Shown: positions 1 through 8,502, counted from the first letter of the stretch. The stretch is DNA of 50,173 nt from Treponema sp. (GCA_016292805.1 JAEDFM010000009.1:1-50173), one strand, 5' to 3'. The notes: generated by a model not told the origin, from the letters alone. Numbers and translations are program-made.

Positions 1-2
1 TG

Positions 3-227
3 TGTACAGCGGGGACAGACCTTGCTGGAGCAAATGGGACAGCGGGGACAGACCTCCTGGTTTCCGGGGCATATGCCTGGTCTAAAGTATATGTTTTTCA
101 GCATTTTTCTATGAACCGCTTTACCATCGACCTTGGCAAACTGACCGAAGAACACAGCTGGGATTCCCTGTCTTTAATTGACCGCATACACAAAACAGGT
201 GATTTACATAAATCTGAGATATTCTAG
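3..227 (+). CDS. C-terminal end of an unidentified protein (truncated by window edge)
   Basis: The frame is open from base 3 to a TAG at 225-227 and codes for about 74 residues. The first part is built from two in-frame copies of the dispersed 12-mer (11-22 and 44-55), giving the repeated peptide AGTDL 11 residues apart. The rest reads like ordinary protein, with aromatic and charged residues (WSKVYVFQHF, then MNRFTIDLGKLTEEHSWDSL) and no low complexity. An internal ATG at 111 has no good ribosome-binding site, so I read this as the tail of a longer gene that starts left of the window. I do not recognise the family. A terminator-like hairpin follows at 321-346. Confidence 0.5.
   Translation, partial: CTAGTDLAGANGTAGTDLLVSGAYAWSKVYVFQHFSMNRFTIDLGKLTEEHSWDSLSLIDRIHKTGDLHKSEIF
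11..55 (+). repeat. Two direct copies of the dispersed 12-mer GGGGACAGACCT
   Basis: Exact copies lie at 11-22 and 44-55, 33 bp apart and in the same orientation, each preceded by ACAGC. Both are read in frame as Gly-Thr-Asp-Leu in the truncated left-edge gene. See the findings for the whole family. Confidence 0.85.
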
Positions 228-320
228 TTATTTTTCATTTCCGATTTAAATTTCTTATCATTATCTTTATACTAATACCCATATTTTGCAGAGTCGGCGT
301 GCTTAAAAAAGGTAAAGCTA

Positions 321-346
321 AAAAATTGCCCCGTGCAATTTTTTTT
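321..346 (+). terminator. Rho-independent terminator of the left-edge gene
   Basis: A perfect 9-bp stem (AAAAATTGC / GCAATTTTT) with loop CCCGT runs straight into a T-rich tract ending at 346. It sits between the stop at 227 and the envelope operon at 412. A second, shorter hairpin (GCACGC 368-373 / GCGTGC 382-387) lies just upstream of the operon. The 11-mer CGGCGTGCTTA occurs twice, at 295-305 and 380-390. Confidence 0.7.
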
Positions 347-411
347 AACGCTTTGCTATAAAACACCGCACGCTCTGGCCGGCGTGCTTACACACACAAG
401 GAGAAAGAAGA

Positions 412-1266
412 ATGTCTGTTATTACACTTAAGGATATTCGTAAGGTTTATCCACTTGGAAAACAAAAAGTAGAAGCTGTAAAGGGTATTTCTTTTGATAT
501 TGAAAAGGGAGAATTTGCAGCAATTTCAGGTCCATCAGGTTCAGGAAAATCAACATTATTGAACATGATTGGGCTTATAGATTTACCAACAAGTGGTGAA
601 ATTATTATTGATGGTATTAATGTTTACGAAGGTTTTGAGCTTGGTTCAACTCAGATTACTTCTGACCGTCTTAACAATTATGTAGAAAAAAAAGATAAGG
701 CAGAAAAGAAAATAAAGAACACAGTACCTGCAAAAATTGACCGTAGAATTACAGGACTCCGCCGTTCTCATATTGGATTCATTTTCCAGACCTTCAATCT
801 TATTCCAGTTTTGAATGTTCGTGAAAATATTGAATTCCCACTTTTGCTTGAATCAAAAGATAAATCTCTTGCCTGTCCTGTAGATAAGTTCACTAAAAAA
901 GAAAAGGAAGAATGGATTGACTACTTAATAGAAAAAGTTGGCCTTGTAGACTGGAAAAACCACAAGCCAAGTGAACTTTCTGGTGGTCAGCGTCAGCGTG
1001 TAGCCATTGCCCGTGCTTTGGTAACAAAAGCTCCATTAATCCTTGCAGACGAACCAACTGCAAACCTGGACTCTGTAAATTCACAGCAGATTCTTACTTT
1101 GATGAAAGAATTGAACAAGGATCCAGAATTACAGACAACATTCATTTTCTCTACTCATGATAAACGCATTGTTGATATGTGTGACCATGTTGTTCACATT
1201 TTTGATGGTGCAGTAAAAGAAGATGAACATAAAGCCGGCAGCGATAATTATGTTGTTCAGGGCTAA
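412..1266 (+). CDS. LolD/MacB-type ABC transporter ATP-binding protein
   Basis: This is the ATPase subunit of a type VII (LolCDE/MacB-like) ABC system, which uses ATP on the cytoplasmic side to drive work on periplasmic substrates such as lipoproteins. The motifs are complete: Walker A GPSGSGKST (residues 40-48), Q-loop FQ (125-126), signature LSGGQ (189-193), Walker B LILADEP (209-215) and H-loop STHD (247-250). At 284 residues it is longer than the usual 220-240. A Lys-rich insertion lies between Walker A and the Q-loop (about 75-118), and a second short one is near 150-167. The start has an AAGGAGAAAG ribosome-binding site. It heads a tight operon with two FtsX permeases, a LolA-like protein and an outer membrane protein, which points to export of lipoproteins or other envelope material. 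The substrate is not known. Confidence 0.9.
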   Translation: MSVITLKDIRKVYPLGKQKVEAVKGISFDIEKGEFAAISGPSGSGKSTLLNMIGLIDLPTSGEIIIDGINVYEGFELGSTQITSDRLNNYVEKKDKAEKKIKNTVPAKIDRRITGLRRSHIGFIFQTFNLIPVLNVRENIEFPLLLESKDKSLACPVDKFTKKEKEEWIDYLIEKVGLVDWKNHKPSELSGGQRQRVAIARALVTKAPLILADEPTANLDSVNSQQILTLMKELNKDPELQTTFIFSTHDKRIVDMCDHVVHIFDGAVKEDEHKAGSDNYVVQG

Positions 1267-1280
1267 TTTGGAGAGATTAG

Positions 1281-2822
1281 ATGAAAGAAATATTTAAGCT
1301 GGCCCTGCGCAACTTAAAGGAACATAAATCTAAGACAATTATTATTGCCCTGTTTTTAGTTTTTGGTGTGGCAATTGTTGTTTTAGGAAACTCATTCCTT
1401 GAATCTGTAAACCGCGGCCTTGAAAAGGATTTCCGTAACAATTATACGGGTGATATTGCAATTTCAATCAAGCCTGAAAAAGGAACAATGATTGATTTAT
1501 TCGGATACCAGACAACTGATATTTCTTCAGCCATGTCTGAAATTGCCGCTATTCCTGATCTGGATAAAGTAATGCAGATTATTGAAAATCAGGAAGGAAT
1601 TAAAGCTCATACAAAACTTATTGGTTCTAAGGTCCTGGTTGCCAAAGGTTTGGAAATGGATTTTTCTGACTTTGTTGAACGAGATGACATTAAGTTTGAT
1701 GATCTTCCAATTGCTATGATTTTTGCCGGTGAGCAGGATACTTACAGAACTGTTTTCCCAGATGTAAACTTTGTTTCGGGAACTTATCCGGCAGCTGGAA
1801 CAAACGAAGTAATTATTGATACTCGTGTTCAGCGTGCCTGCAAAAGTCTTTACGGCGAAGAAGTTAAAATTGGAGACACAATTCTTTTGGCCGGTGCCAC
1901 TGCCGACACAGTTATTCGTGAAGGTGTTGTTTCTGGTATTTTTAATCCTCCAGATGAAAACTCTGCTATGTTCCAGATTATTTACTGTAATCCAGAAATG
2001 GCTCGTTCTTTTGCAGGATTAACTTATGCTTCATCTTTCAGTCAGGATTTGCCAGACAGTATTGATTTAGGTCTTGGTGGAATGAGTGAAGATGATTTGT
2101 TTGGTGGTTTTGATGATGATGAAGCTTTCAGCTTCATAGAAGAAGATGATTCATTCCTAAGTACAGCAGCAACTGATTTTGATGCAATTCTTGGTGATAC
2201 TTCTTTGCGTGATGAATTAAACAAAACAGATGATGGTTCATGGCAGTTTGTTCTTATGAAGTGTGACCGTCCTTACATGACAAAGAAAATTATTGCAGAA
2301 TTAAAACAAAAGTTTGCAGAAGAAAATGTAAATGCCCAGGTTATGGACTGGAAAATGGCTGCTTATTCTTACTCTGGTACAGTTGAAGGAATTGGATTTA
2401 TTTTCAATCTTCTTATCTTTATTCTGGCAGTTGTTGTTTTCATTATCATTATGAACACAATGGTTGTTAGTGTTATTGAACGCACCAGCGAAATAGGAAC
2501 TATGCGTGCAATTGGTGCAGAAAAGAAATTCGTTCAGCGACTTTTCTTCTCTGAAACTATTTTCCTTACTTTGGTTTCCTCTGTAATCGGAATTATTCTG
2601 GCCTTCATTATTATGGCTGTCTTTAATGCATGTAACATTGTAATTACTAACAGTATTGCAAAAATGATTCTTGGTGGCGGATTACTTCACTTTACTCCAA
2701 CACCTTCAATCATCATCACTACAATAGTTATTGCTTTAATTGGTAGTGTAGTAAGTAATATTTATCCTGTTAGTTCAGCATTGAAGGTTACTCCACTTAA
2801 AGCCCTTAATCACGGAGAGTAA
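1281..2822 (+). CDS. FtsX-like permease, LolC/E-type (first of two)
   Basis: Membrane subunit of the ABC system encoded just upstream (14-bp gap, GGAGAG ribosome-binding site). It has one N-terminal transmembrane segment (about 18-37), a large periplasmic MacB-PCD-like domain (about 38-368) and three C-terminal segments (about 370-395, 424-447, 477-497). The conserved FtsX cytoplasmic loop ERTSEIGTMRAIGA is at 400-413. That topology is the LolC/LolE/MacB plan. Unusual is a strongly acidic Asp/Glu/Phe-rich stretch at about 265-302 in the periplasmic domain, which may be a spirochaete-specific insertion or a metal- or partner-binding loop. The 513-residue length exceeds the roughly 400 of typical LolC because of this region. 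Confidence 0.88.
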   Translation: MKEIFKLALRNLKEHKSKTIIIALFLVFGVAIVVLGNSFLESVNRGLEKDFRNNYTGDIAISIKPEKGTMIDLFGYQTTDISSAMSEIAAIPDLDKVMQIIENQEGIKAHTKLIGSKVLVAKGLEMDFSDFVERDDIKFDDLPIAMIFAGEQDTYRTVFPDVNFVSGTYPAAGTNEVIIDTRVQRACKSLYGEEVKIGDTILLAGATADTVIREGVVSGIFNPPDENSAMFQIIYCNPEMARSFAGLTYASSFSQDLPDSIDLGLGGMSEDDLFGGFDDDEAFSFIEEDDSFLSTAATDFDAILGDTSLRDELNKTDDGSWQFVLMKCDRPYMTKKIIAELKQKFAEENVNAQVMDWKMAAYSYSGTVEGIGFIFNLLIFILAVVVFIIIMNTMVVSVIERTSEIGTMRAIGAEKKFVQRLFFSETIFLTLVSSVIGIILAFIIMAVFNACNIVITNSIAKMILGGGLLHFTPTPSIIITTIVIALIGSVVSNIYPVSSALKVTPLKALNHGE

Positions 2823-2824
2823 TT

Positions 2825-4165
2825 ATGAATACAATTATTAAATTAGCATTTAAGAACCTTACAAGACAAAAGCGCCGTAATGCTATTCTGGCCATCGCAA
2901 TTGCCTTTGGATTTTTTGTAGTAACTTTTCTTGATGGATTAACAACTGGTATGGTTGGAAATCTGGAAAATACAATTACTCAGATTGCAGGCGGTACTGT
3001 TATTCTTGCTGGTTATGAAAAAAATCCACCTGTAACAGAAGGTGGAAAATATCAGCTGGTAAATATTGTTCGTGACCGTGAATATGTTCAGGATTTGGTT
3101 AAGAATAGTAACATCAACTATAAAAGCTTTTCCTGCTATACATTGTCACCAGGTCAGATTATTTTTGGCGGACGCAAATCTGTAGTTGCAGTTTATGGCC
3201 GCGACCTTAAGGAAAAAGCCTTCCTTGATTCTTTGCAGCTTAAAGCTGGAAATGTTGAAGAGCTTTCCAGACCTGATGCAATGATTATTAATGAAAAGGT
3301 TGCAGAAAATATGAATCTGGAAATTGGAGATTCTGTAATTTTTACAACAACTACAATTTATGGTCAGAACACAGTTGCTGATTATACAATTGTTGCCATT
3401 TCTAAAGGAAACTCTTTTATTGATGCAACCAGAACTTTTGTAAATATTGATTCTCTGAATGAACTGGTAGGAATTCCTAAAGGCGGTTATTCAACTTTTA
3501 CCATTCAGCTTAAAAACGAAAAGGAACAGACAAAGGTTGCCAACAAACTTGAACAGCTTATTCGCGAGGATGGTTACAATGTAAGTTCCCGTGCAGAAGC
3601 ATTTAAAACAAATCCTGGTAACATTGGTAAAGGAATTGATAAGCAGTTTGCAGGCAAGGATGTTATTTGGGATGGAGTTAAATACGGTGTAGAAACTCTG
3701 GATGATGAAATCCCTCAGCTTAAAACTGTAATGAACATTGTTCATATGGTTACAACTATCATCCTTATTGTAATTCTTTTGATTGTAATGGTTGGTGTTT
3801 CTAATACTTACAGAATGGTTCTTTACGAACGAATCCGCGAAATTGGAACTATGCGTGCTCTTGGAATGACTGGAAAAAATACTGGACATGTATTTACTAC
3901 AGAAGCTGTTGTGCTTTGTTTGATTGGTGCATTAAGCGGACTTGTACTTGCAGTTATAGGAATGACTATTATTCATTTTATTCCTGTAACAAACGAAAGC
4001 TTAAGTTTTTTCCTTCATAAAGGACACTTTAGCTTTACAGTTTCAATTGGAACTGTAATTTTACAGTATCTGCTGCTCATTATTCTTACAACAATTGCCG
4101 TGCGTGGCAGTGCTAAAAAAGCCGCTGCACTTAGTCCGGCAGAAGCATTAAGATCTATTAAATAG
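2825..4165 (+). CDS. FtsX-like permease, LolC/E-type (second of two)
   Basis: Second permease of the same ABC system. It starts 2 bp after the previous stop with GGAGAG as ribosome-binding site, so the two are probably made in equal amounts as a heterodimer. It has an N-terminal transmembrane segment (about 19-36), a periplasmic domain, and three C-terminal segments from about residue 300. The loop YERIREIGTMRALGM matches the conserved FtsX motif. It lacks the acidic insertion of its partner. Two different permeases with one ATPase resembles LolCDE more than the homodimeric MacB. The following two genes code for a LolA-like carrier and an outer membrane protein. Confidence 0.88.
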   Translation: MNTIIKLAFKNLTRQKRRNAILAIAIAFGFFVVTFLDGLTTGMVGNLENTITQIAGGTVILAGYEKNPPVTEGGKYQLVNIVRDREYVQDLVKNSNINYKSFSCYTLSPGQIIFGGRKSVVAVYGRDLKEKAFLDSLQLKAGNVEELSRPDAMIINEKVAENMNLEIGDSVIFTTTTIYGQNTVADYTIVAISKGNSFIDATRTFVNIDSLNELVGIPKGGYSTFTIQLKNEKEQTKVANKLEQLIREDGYNVSSRAEAFKTNPGNIGKGIDKQFAGKDVIWDGVKYGVETLDDEIPQLKTVMNIVHMVTTIILIVILLIVMVGVSNTYRMVLYERIREIGTMRALGMTGKNTGHVFTTEAVVLCLIGALSGLVLAVIGMTIIHFIPVTNESLSFFLHKGHFSFTVSIGTVILQYLLLIILTTIAVRGSAKKAAALSPAEALRSIK

Positions 4166-4187
4166 ATTAAAAAGGGAGATTATACAG

Positions 4188-4952
4188 ATGAAAAAATTGC
4201 TTACATTTATAACTGTTGCGGCACTTGCAACTGCGGCACTTTTTGCACAGGTTGATGCAGCAACAGCAGAAAAGGCATTCAAAATTATGGAATCTACAGA
4301 TGATGTTCTTGCTTATCAGGGGGACTATTCTGCAACAATTTCTTTGATTATTGAAAAACCCAACAAGCCAAAGGAAAGCCTTCAGTACAAGATTTTCCAG
4401 AGAACAGATAAAAAACTTATGACTATGGTTCAGCTTTTCCCAGAAGCAGACAAGGGTAACGGTTATCTTATGGATAATGATAATCTTTGGGCTTATGATC
4501 CAATTAGCCGTAAATTTACACATACTTCAATTAAAGAAGCTCTTGGTGATTCCGATGTAAAAATTGATGATGTTGATAGAAGTAAAACTCACTGGAGAGA
4601 CAACTACAATGTAACTGCTCTCGAAGATGGTATGCTTGGTAAGTTTGAAGTAAATATTATTACTCTTAAAGCTAAAACAACAGAACCAGCTTATGCAAAG
4701 GTTAAGTTCTTTATTCGTAAGGATATTCCACTTGCTTTGAAGGAAGAAGATTATTCAGGTTCAGACCGTTTGATGCGTACAATTTTGATTCCAAAATATA
4801 CAAAAGTTCCTGCCGGCTATGTAGCTACTCAGGTTCTTATGCGTGATGAATTGAATAAGGGTGAAAATACTCAGGAAATTGTCTCTGACCTGACTTTTGA
4901 CACTTTACCTGATAAAATTTTTACAAAGGCATATCTGGAGAGTTTAAACTAG
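4188..4952 (+). CDS. LolA-like outer membrane lipoprotein-sorting protein
   Basis: A 254-residue exported protein with a clear signal peptide (MKKLLTFITVAALATAALFA, then QVDA). The body matches the family annotated as 'outer membrane lipoprotein-sorting protein' with a LolA/LolB-type fold. Typical pieces are the stretch with NGYLMDNDNLWAYDP, then SRKFTHTS, a GDSDVKIDDVDRS segment and repeated amphipathic strands. In the family this fold binds lipid or acyl groups in a hydrophobic half-barrel. Placed directly after an ATPase and two FtsX permeases, it is best read as the periplasmic carrier of the system. It is not classic short LolA (about 200 residues), so the cargo may be something other than bulk lipoproteins. 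Confidence 0.8.
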   Translation: MKKLLTFITVAALATAALFAQVDAATAEKAFKIMESTDDVLAYQGDYSATISLIIEKPNKPKESLQYKIFQRTDKKLMTMVQLFPEADKGNGYLMDNDNLWAYDPISRKFTHTSIKEALGDSDVKIDDVDRSKTHWRDNYNVTALEDGMLGKFEVNIITLKAKTTEPAYAKVKFFIRKDIPLALKEEDYSGSDRLMRTILIPKYTKVPAGYVATQVLMRDELNKGENTQEIVSDLTFDTLPDKIFTKAYLESLN

Positions 4953-4953
4953 C

Positions 4954-6393
4954 ATGAAGAAAATTTTAACATATACATTGCTTTCGGCACTGTTTCTTTC
5001 CGGGGCTTTTGCAGATGATTTTGATGAGTTTTTCATGGACGATGGCATTGATGAAATGGTTACTACTTCAGATGCCAGAACCGACGAAGTAAATCACGGA
5101 GCCTTGTTCGAAACCGGAAGCATTAAAATTGGCGGTACTTTTGATACATCAATATCAACACTTACAACTTTGTGGGCCGATGATGAAATGAATTTTGGAG
5201 AACATGTTAACGATACAACATTGACTCCAAAATTAAGTGCATTCCTTACACTTGATGCGCGTCCAACTCAAACTTTGCGCATGTACACAAAGTTTGGTCT
5301 GGCATATCCATTTAAAAGTTCAATTAGTTTGAATCCATTATCAAGTCAGGCAGCTTCATTCTCTGATTATCTTAAAGTAAAAGAATTGTTTACAGATTTT
5401 TCAGTAGCTGACAGAGCTTTTTTCCGCTTTGGTTTGCATACTGTTACCTGGGGGACCGGATATTTCTTTAGTCCTGTCAGCGACATGATTAATACTTCAT
5501 CAATCAATCCTGAAGATACAGCTGCTCAGGTTGACGGAGCATTAAATCTTAGAACTCAGGTTACTTTTCCTGGAACACAGAACTGTTTGTGGTTTTATAT
5601 AATTCCTGGAGATTTAAAACTTATTAATTCTGCAACTTCTGCTTATTTCCGCGAAACTGCATTTGCTGCAAAAGGTGATCTGGTTTTTGGTGGCTGGGAA
5701 TTTGGGCTTGGTGGTTATTACAAATATCAGGCGGCTCCAAAGGCAATGGTTACAGCATCTGGAAGTATTAAAAAACTTGGTGTGTTTGGTGAAGCTGTTT
5801 ACCAGTATGGCGGTAATTCTGAGTGGAAAGAAAATGATGATTGGAGTGGAAAAACAAGCGTAGTTCAGGCTACTGCCGGTATTATGTACATGTGGAAGCG
5901 TCCATCAATTACTCTTGCTGCTCAGTATTACTATGACGGCAACGGAGTTGATAAGCTTATCAACATGAAAGTTAAAGATTTAGGTCAGTATCCAGGTATT
6001 GATGGAATTGGTGATGATGAAGTTATAATTTCCGTTCCAAATATAACTCAGGGACACAACTTTGCTTTGCTTGCAAACTTTGGCCGTATTTTTGGAACAA
6101 CTGATGTTACAGCTACAGTATTTGGTATGTTCAATGTAGGCAAAGATGATGCATATGTTAATCAGTCAGCTGTTGATTCTATAAATACAGCTATTGGCGG
6201 CAATGGCAATAGTATTGGTGATATTAATCAGTACACAAAAATTACATCGATCATCTTTTCTGCACTGCTTAGTTACAGTCCAACAGAATCTATTAAGTTA
6301 AGTATGGGACCATATATTACAATGACAAAATTTACTGAACCTCCAGTTGTATCATTAAAGCTCCAGGCAAGTCTTGGCGGGGGAAAATTCTAA
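4954..6393 (+). CDS. Probable outer membrane beta-barrel protein of the Lol-like operon
   Basis: The 479-residue protein has a signal peptide (MKKILTYTLLSALFLSGAFA) and then an acidic start (DDFDEFFMDDGIDEM). Many alternating hydrophobic/polar strands with Gly, Tyr and Trp follow, and the last residue is Phe, a common outer membrane insertion signal. I do not recognise a named family; similar proteins in Treponema are annotated only as hypothetical. It starts 2 bp after the LolA-like gene with its own GGAGAG site and ends the operon. Its position suggests that it is the outer membrane end point or partner of the upstream transport system. Confidence 0.7.
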   Translation: MKKILTYTLLSALFLSGAFADDFDEFFMDDGIDEMVTTSDARTDEVNHGALFETGSIKIGGTFDTSISTLTTLWADDEMNFGEHVNDTTLTPKLSAFLTLDARPTQTLRMYTKFGLAYPFKSSISLNPLSSQAASFSDYLKVKELFTDFSVADRAFFRFGLHTVTWGTGYFFSPVSDMINTSSINPEDTAAQVDGALNLRTQVTFPGTQNCLWFYIIPGDLKLINSATSAYFRETAFAAKGDLVFGGWEFGLGGYYKYQAAPKAMVTASGSIKKLGVFGEAVYQYGGNSEWKENDDWSGKTSVVQATAGIMYMWKRPSITLAAQYYYDGNGVDKLINMKVKDLGQYPGIDGIGDDEVIISVPNITQGHNFALLANFGRIFGTTDVTATVFGMFNVGKDDAYVNQSAVDSINTAIGGNGNSIGDINQYTKITSIIFSALLSYSPTESIKLSMGPYITMTKFTEPPVVSLKLQASLGGGKF

Positions 6394-6396
6394 AAA

Positions 6397-6425
6397 TTTA
6401 CCAGATTGTATTTTAGTGGTATAAT
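6397..6425 (+). promoter_or_regulatory. Probable sigma-70 promoter of the 6481 gene
   Basis: TTTACC (6397-6402), a 17-bp spacer and a perfect TATAAT (6420-6425). It leaves a leader of about 50 nt with a normal AAGGAG ribosome-binding site before the ATG at 6481. Confidence 0.55.
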
Positions 6426-6480
6426 TTAAGTATCTAACTGTAGGAGTTACCCAAACTTCTGTGCAAAAAAGGAGATTAAA

Positions 6481-6885
6481 ATGGGAAAGAAAAGCAGTCT
6501 TCCAATTATCTATTTAATTGGTATGGCATTAGTTGCTATTGGTTTCTGCTGTCCAATGTTCAGCGGAAAAATTCTTGGTTCATCAAATGGTTTTAACTTT
6601 ATCAACTTTAAGAATTCTAGCTTTGTAACAATTGGAGCTCTTTTAGTATTTATTGGCGCTATTGCTGGTATTTTAGGATGTTTCATTCCAAGCCTTAGCA
6701 TTCTTAAAATGGTTGGTTTAATTGCCTCTGTTATTGGTGGTGTAATCCTTGTTATTGGATTTACAACAAACGGTGGTATTTATAAAACAATCGGTAAAGG
6801 ATTCATTAAACATGCAGCATTCGGTTTCTATATGCTTGTAGCTGGATGGGTTCTTGCAATTGTAGGATTCGTTACAAAGAAATAA
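6481..6885 (+). CDS. Small four-helix membrane protein, function unknown
   Basis: The 134-residue protein has four strongly hydrophobic segments (about 8-25, 45-68, 72-92, 105-130) separated by short loops, and a Lys-rich C-terminus. No motif that I recognise is present. It has its own promoter and a good ribosome-binding site (AAGGAG, 7 nt spacing), and its terminator lies inside the convergent downstream gene. This layout and ordinary codon use argue that it is a real gene. It could be an envelope stress or small integral membrane protein, but the sequence does not say. Confidence 0.65.
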   Translation: MGKKSSLPIIYLIGMALVAIGFCCPMFSGKILGSSNGFNFINFKNSSFVTIGALLVFIGAIAGILGCFIPSLSILKMVGLIASVIGGVILVIGFTTNGGIYKTIGKGFIKHAAFGFYMLVAGWVLAIVGFVTKK

Positions 6886-6891
6886 ATAGAG

Positions 6892-8139
6892 TTATAACTT
6901 AATAACTTTTGCGCCAGATTTTTCATCAATTGGAAGATCTGGCGTTTTTATTTTAACTGAAATTAAATCACCGGAATTTATAGAACCGCTTTCTTTGCTT
7001 CGTAATAAAACTAATCCCAATTTTGTACATGCATAATGACCGTATGCATAGCCTGGCAAAGTAAATTCATCGGAAGTGATTCTGCACAATAATTGTTCAT
7101 CATTAATTGAAGATTTATCATTTTTTACTGCAGTTACAAATGATAAGGTTGCTCTTTCTTTTGGGAGTTTTGCTCTTTCTGAAAGTTTAAGCAGTTTTGC
7201 TGGAGCATGGTCTGTTGTAAATGCAAAGTTGCACCATTTGTTTTTACTGCCGGTGTAAGATTTAAATCCATTCATAGGACAGCTTTCTGCATGAGGACAA
7301 GGGGCCTTAACTGTAAAGCCATCTTTTATGAAACGGTCTCGCATAAGACTTAATGTGCGGGCTGCTTTTGGAACGCCAGGTTCAATTAAAATAAAACTGG
7401 CATCTGGAGTAGAGTAGCGCATAAACTGTTCATAATATTTTTTAGTTTGGAATTCAGGAGGCATATCACTGCTCTGATCCAATTCATTCAGCATATTTGC
7501 ACAGGTAACAAAACTTGCTTTTTGGCGTAAGGAAACACCAAAGCTGCCTTTTACACGGATAATTTTCCATGGAGTTTCTCCCATACGAGCTGCCATAGAA
7601 AGGAAAATATCTTCGCCAAGTGCCATGGAGTTTGCTGAAACATCTACACAATACCAGGTTAATTCAAGCTTGCGTAATTCCGGACGGGCAAGCCAAAGGG
7701 CATTTACAACTGTAAGTGGACCTGAACCACAATCCAGACAGATACAGTTTGCTTTAGGAAAAAGTTCTTCTGGAAGATTTGCAAAAAGTCTGGTAAGGCG
7801 AACAAGATTCCACCAGGTGTAATAACGAACATAGGAACTTAACTGAATGGAATCATTCATATAACCCAAACGGCGTTCTGCCCGCTGATCTGTAAGTTGA
7901 TGAGAAAGCTGACGGATATGATCTGGAAGCTGCTGCTGCTGTTTACTGTTAAGAGGTCGAACTCCCTGAATTACTTCATCAAAATTATTAAGAATCTGAA
8001 CTGCATCTTTTGGAATATTTGCAGAATCAAATTGAGATGTAAGCTTGGTAAAAGCAGGTTTAATTTCTACGGCTGGTTTTACTGGCTTTTTAGAAAATTT
8101 CTGAGGCTTCTGGGATTTTTTATCTGTCTGTGGTTTCAT
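6892..8139 (-). CDS. Rsm22-like class I SAM-dependent methyltransferase with cysteine cluster
   Basis: It belongs to the Rsm22/METTL17-type methyltransferases, which associate with the small ribosomal subunit. The SAM-binding motif LDCGSGPLT is at 135-143. The family hallmarks are NMLNEL at 215-220, IEPGVP at about 252-257 and a cysteine cluster APCPHAESCP ... KWC (C281, C287, C303), which in METTL17-type proteins binds an iron-sulfur cluster. The first 50 residues are Lys/Pro-rich and probably flexible. The C-terminal 90 residues form a separate small domain. The gene starts 2 bp after the MerR-type gene and forms a unit with it. Its role in bacteria is not well settled; ribosome assembly or rRNA modification is the best guess from the family. 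Confidence 0.8.
   Translation of the reverse strand: MKPQTDKKSQKPQKFSKKPVKPAVEIKPAFTKLTSQFDSANIPKDAVQILNNFDEVIQGVRPLNSKQQQQLPDHIRQLSHQLTDQRAERRLGYMNDSIQLSSYVRYYTWWNLVRLTRLFANLPEELFPKANCICLDCGSGPLTVVNALWLARPELRKLELTWYCVDVSANSMALGEDIFLSMAARMGETPWKIIRVKGSFGVSLRQKASFVTCANMLNELDQSSDMPPEFQTKKYYEQFMRYSTPDASFILIEPGVPKAARTLSLMRDRFIKDGFTVKAPCPHAESCPMNGFKSYTGSKNKWCNFAFTTDHAPAKLLKLSERAKLPKERATLSFVTAVKNDKSSINDEQLLCRITSDEFTLPGYAYGHYACTKLGLVLLRSKESGSINSGDLISVKIKTPDLPIDEKSGAKVIKL
6912..6954 (+). terminator. Terminator of the 6481 gene, embedded in the 3' end of the opposite gene
   Basis: CGCCAGAT (6912-6919) pairs perfectly with ATCTGGCG (6937-6944), followed by TTTTTATTTTA. The stops of the two convergent genes are only 6 bp apart, so the plus-strand terminator lies within codons for the C-terminal 20 residues of the Rsm22-like protein. 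Confidence 0.65.
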
Positions 8140-8141
8140 AT

Positions 8142-8459
8142 TTATTTTGTTTTTTTTAGTTTGATGAATGCTTCTGAAAGTTCCTGTCGAGCTTCCCGAA
8201 TCTGCTGAATGATTTCTGCATTATCCTGAACAACCTGAGCTTCTTCCAGAATTTGCTGACCTGCACCTTCCGCCGTAAACTTTTTTTCGTTAATCAAATA
8301 CTTAATACGAAAAATCAATTCAACATCATGCTGACTGTAAGTTCGCCTGCCACCTAAATCCTTTTGAGGAGAAAATCCTGGCACAACATCTTCCCAGTAG
8401 CGCAAAATGTGAGCTTTTACACCTGTGAGTTCTTCAATTTCGCCGATTGTGTAAGTCAT
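8142..8459 (-). CDS. MerR-family transcriptional regulator
   Basis: The 105-residue protein starts with the MerR winged-helix DNA-binding domain: TIGEIEELTGVKAHILRYWE, then the wing with RRTYSQHDVELIFRIKYLI. A helix follows (about 60-100) that would form the dimer coiled coil. No C-terminal effector domain or metal-binding Cys is present, as in the short MerR group found in many Treponema and Bacteroidetes. It directly precedes the Rsm22-like gene. A TATAAT lies exactly 6 nt before its ATG and no ribosome-binding site is visible, so a leaderless transcript is predicted. The regulator sits on that promoter's own transcript, so autoregulation is possible. Confidence 0.85.
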   Translation of the reverse strand: MTYTIGEIEELTGVKAHILRYWEDVVPGFSPQKDLGGRRTYSQHDVELIFRIKYLINEKKFTAEGAGQQILEEAQVVQDNAEIIQQIREARQELSEAFIKLKKTK

Positions 8460-8465
8460 GCTTTA

Positions 8466-8494
8466 ATTATAGATAATTTCTGTATAAAAATAAA
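8466..8494 (-). promoter_or_regulatory. Promoter abutting the merR start codon (leaderless)
   Basis: On the minus strand: TTTATT (8494-8489), 17-bp spacer, TATAAT (8471-8466), six bases, then ATG at 8459. The predicted transcription start is the A of the ATG. No purine-rich ribosome-binding site precedes the gene. Confidence 0.6.
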
Positions 8495-8502
8495 TCATCC
8501 AG

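Noticed and set aside
3491..3889. 132-residue minus frame opposite the second FtsX gene, and the similar 4167-4523 frame
   Set aside because: They are shadows within strongly supported plus-strand genes, with Cys/Asn/Phe-rich composition typical of antisense frames.
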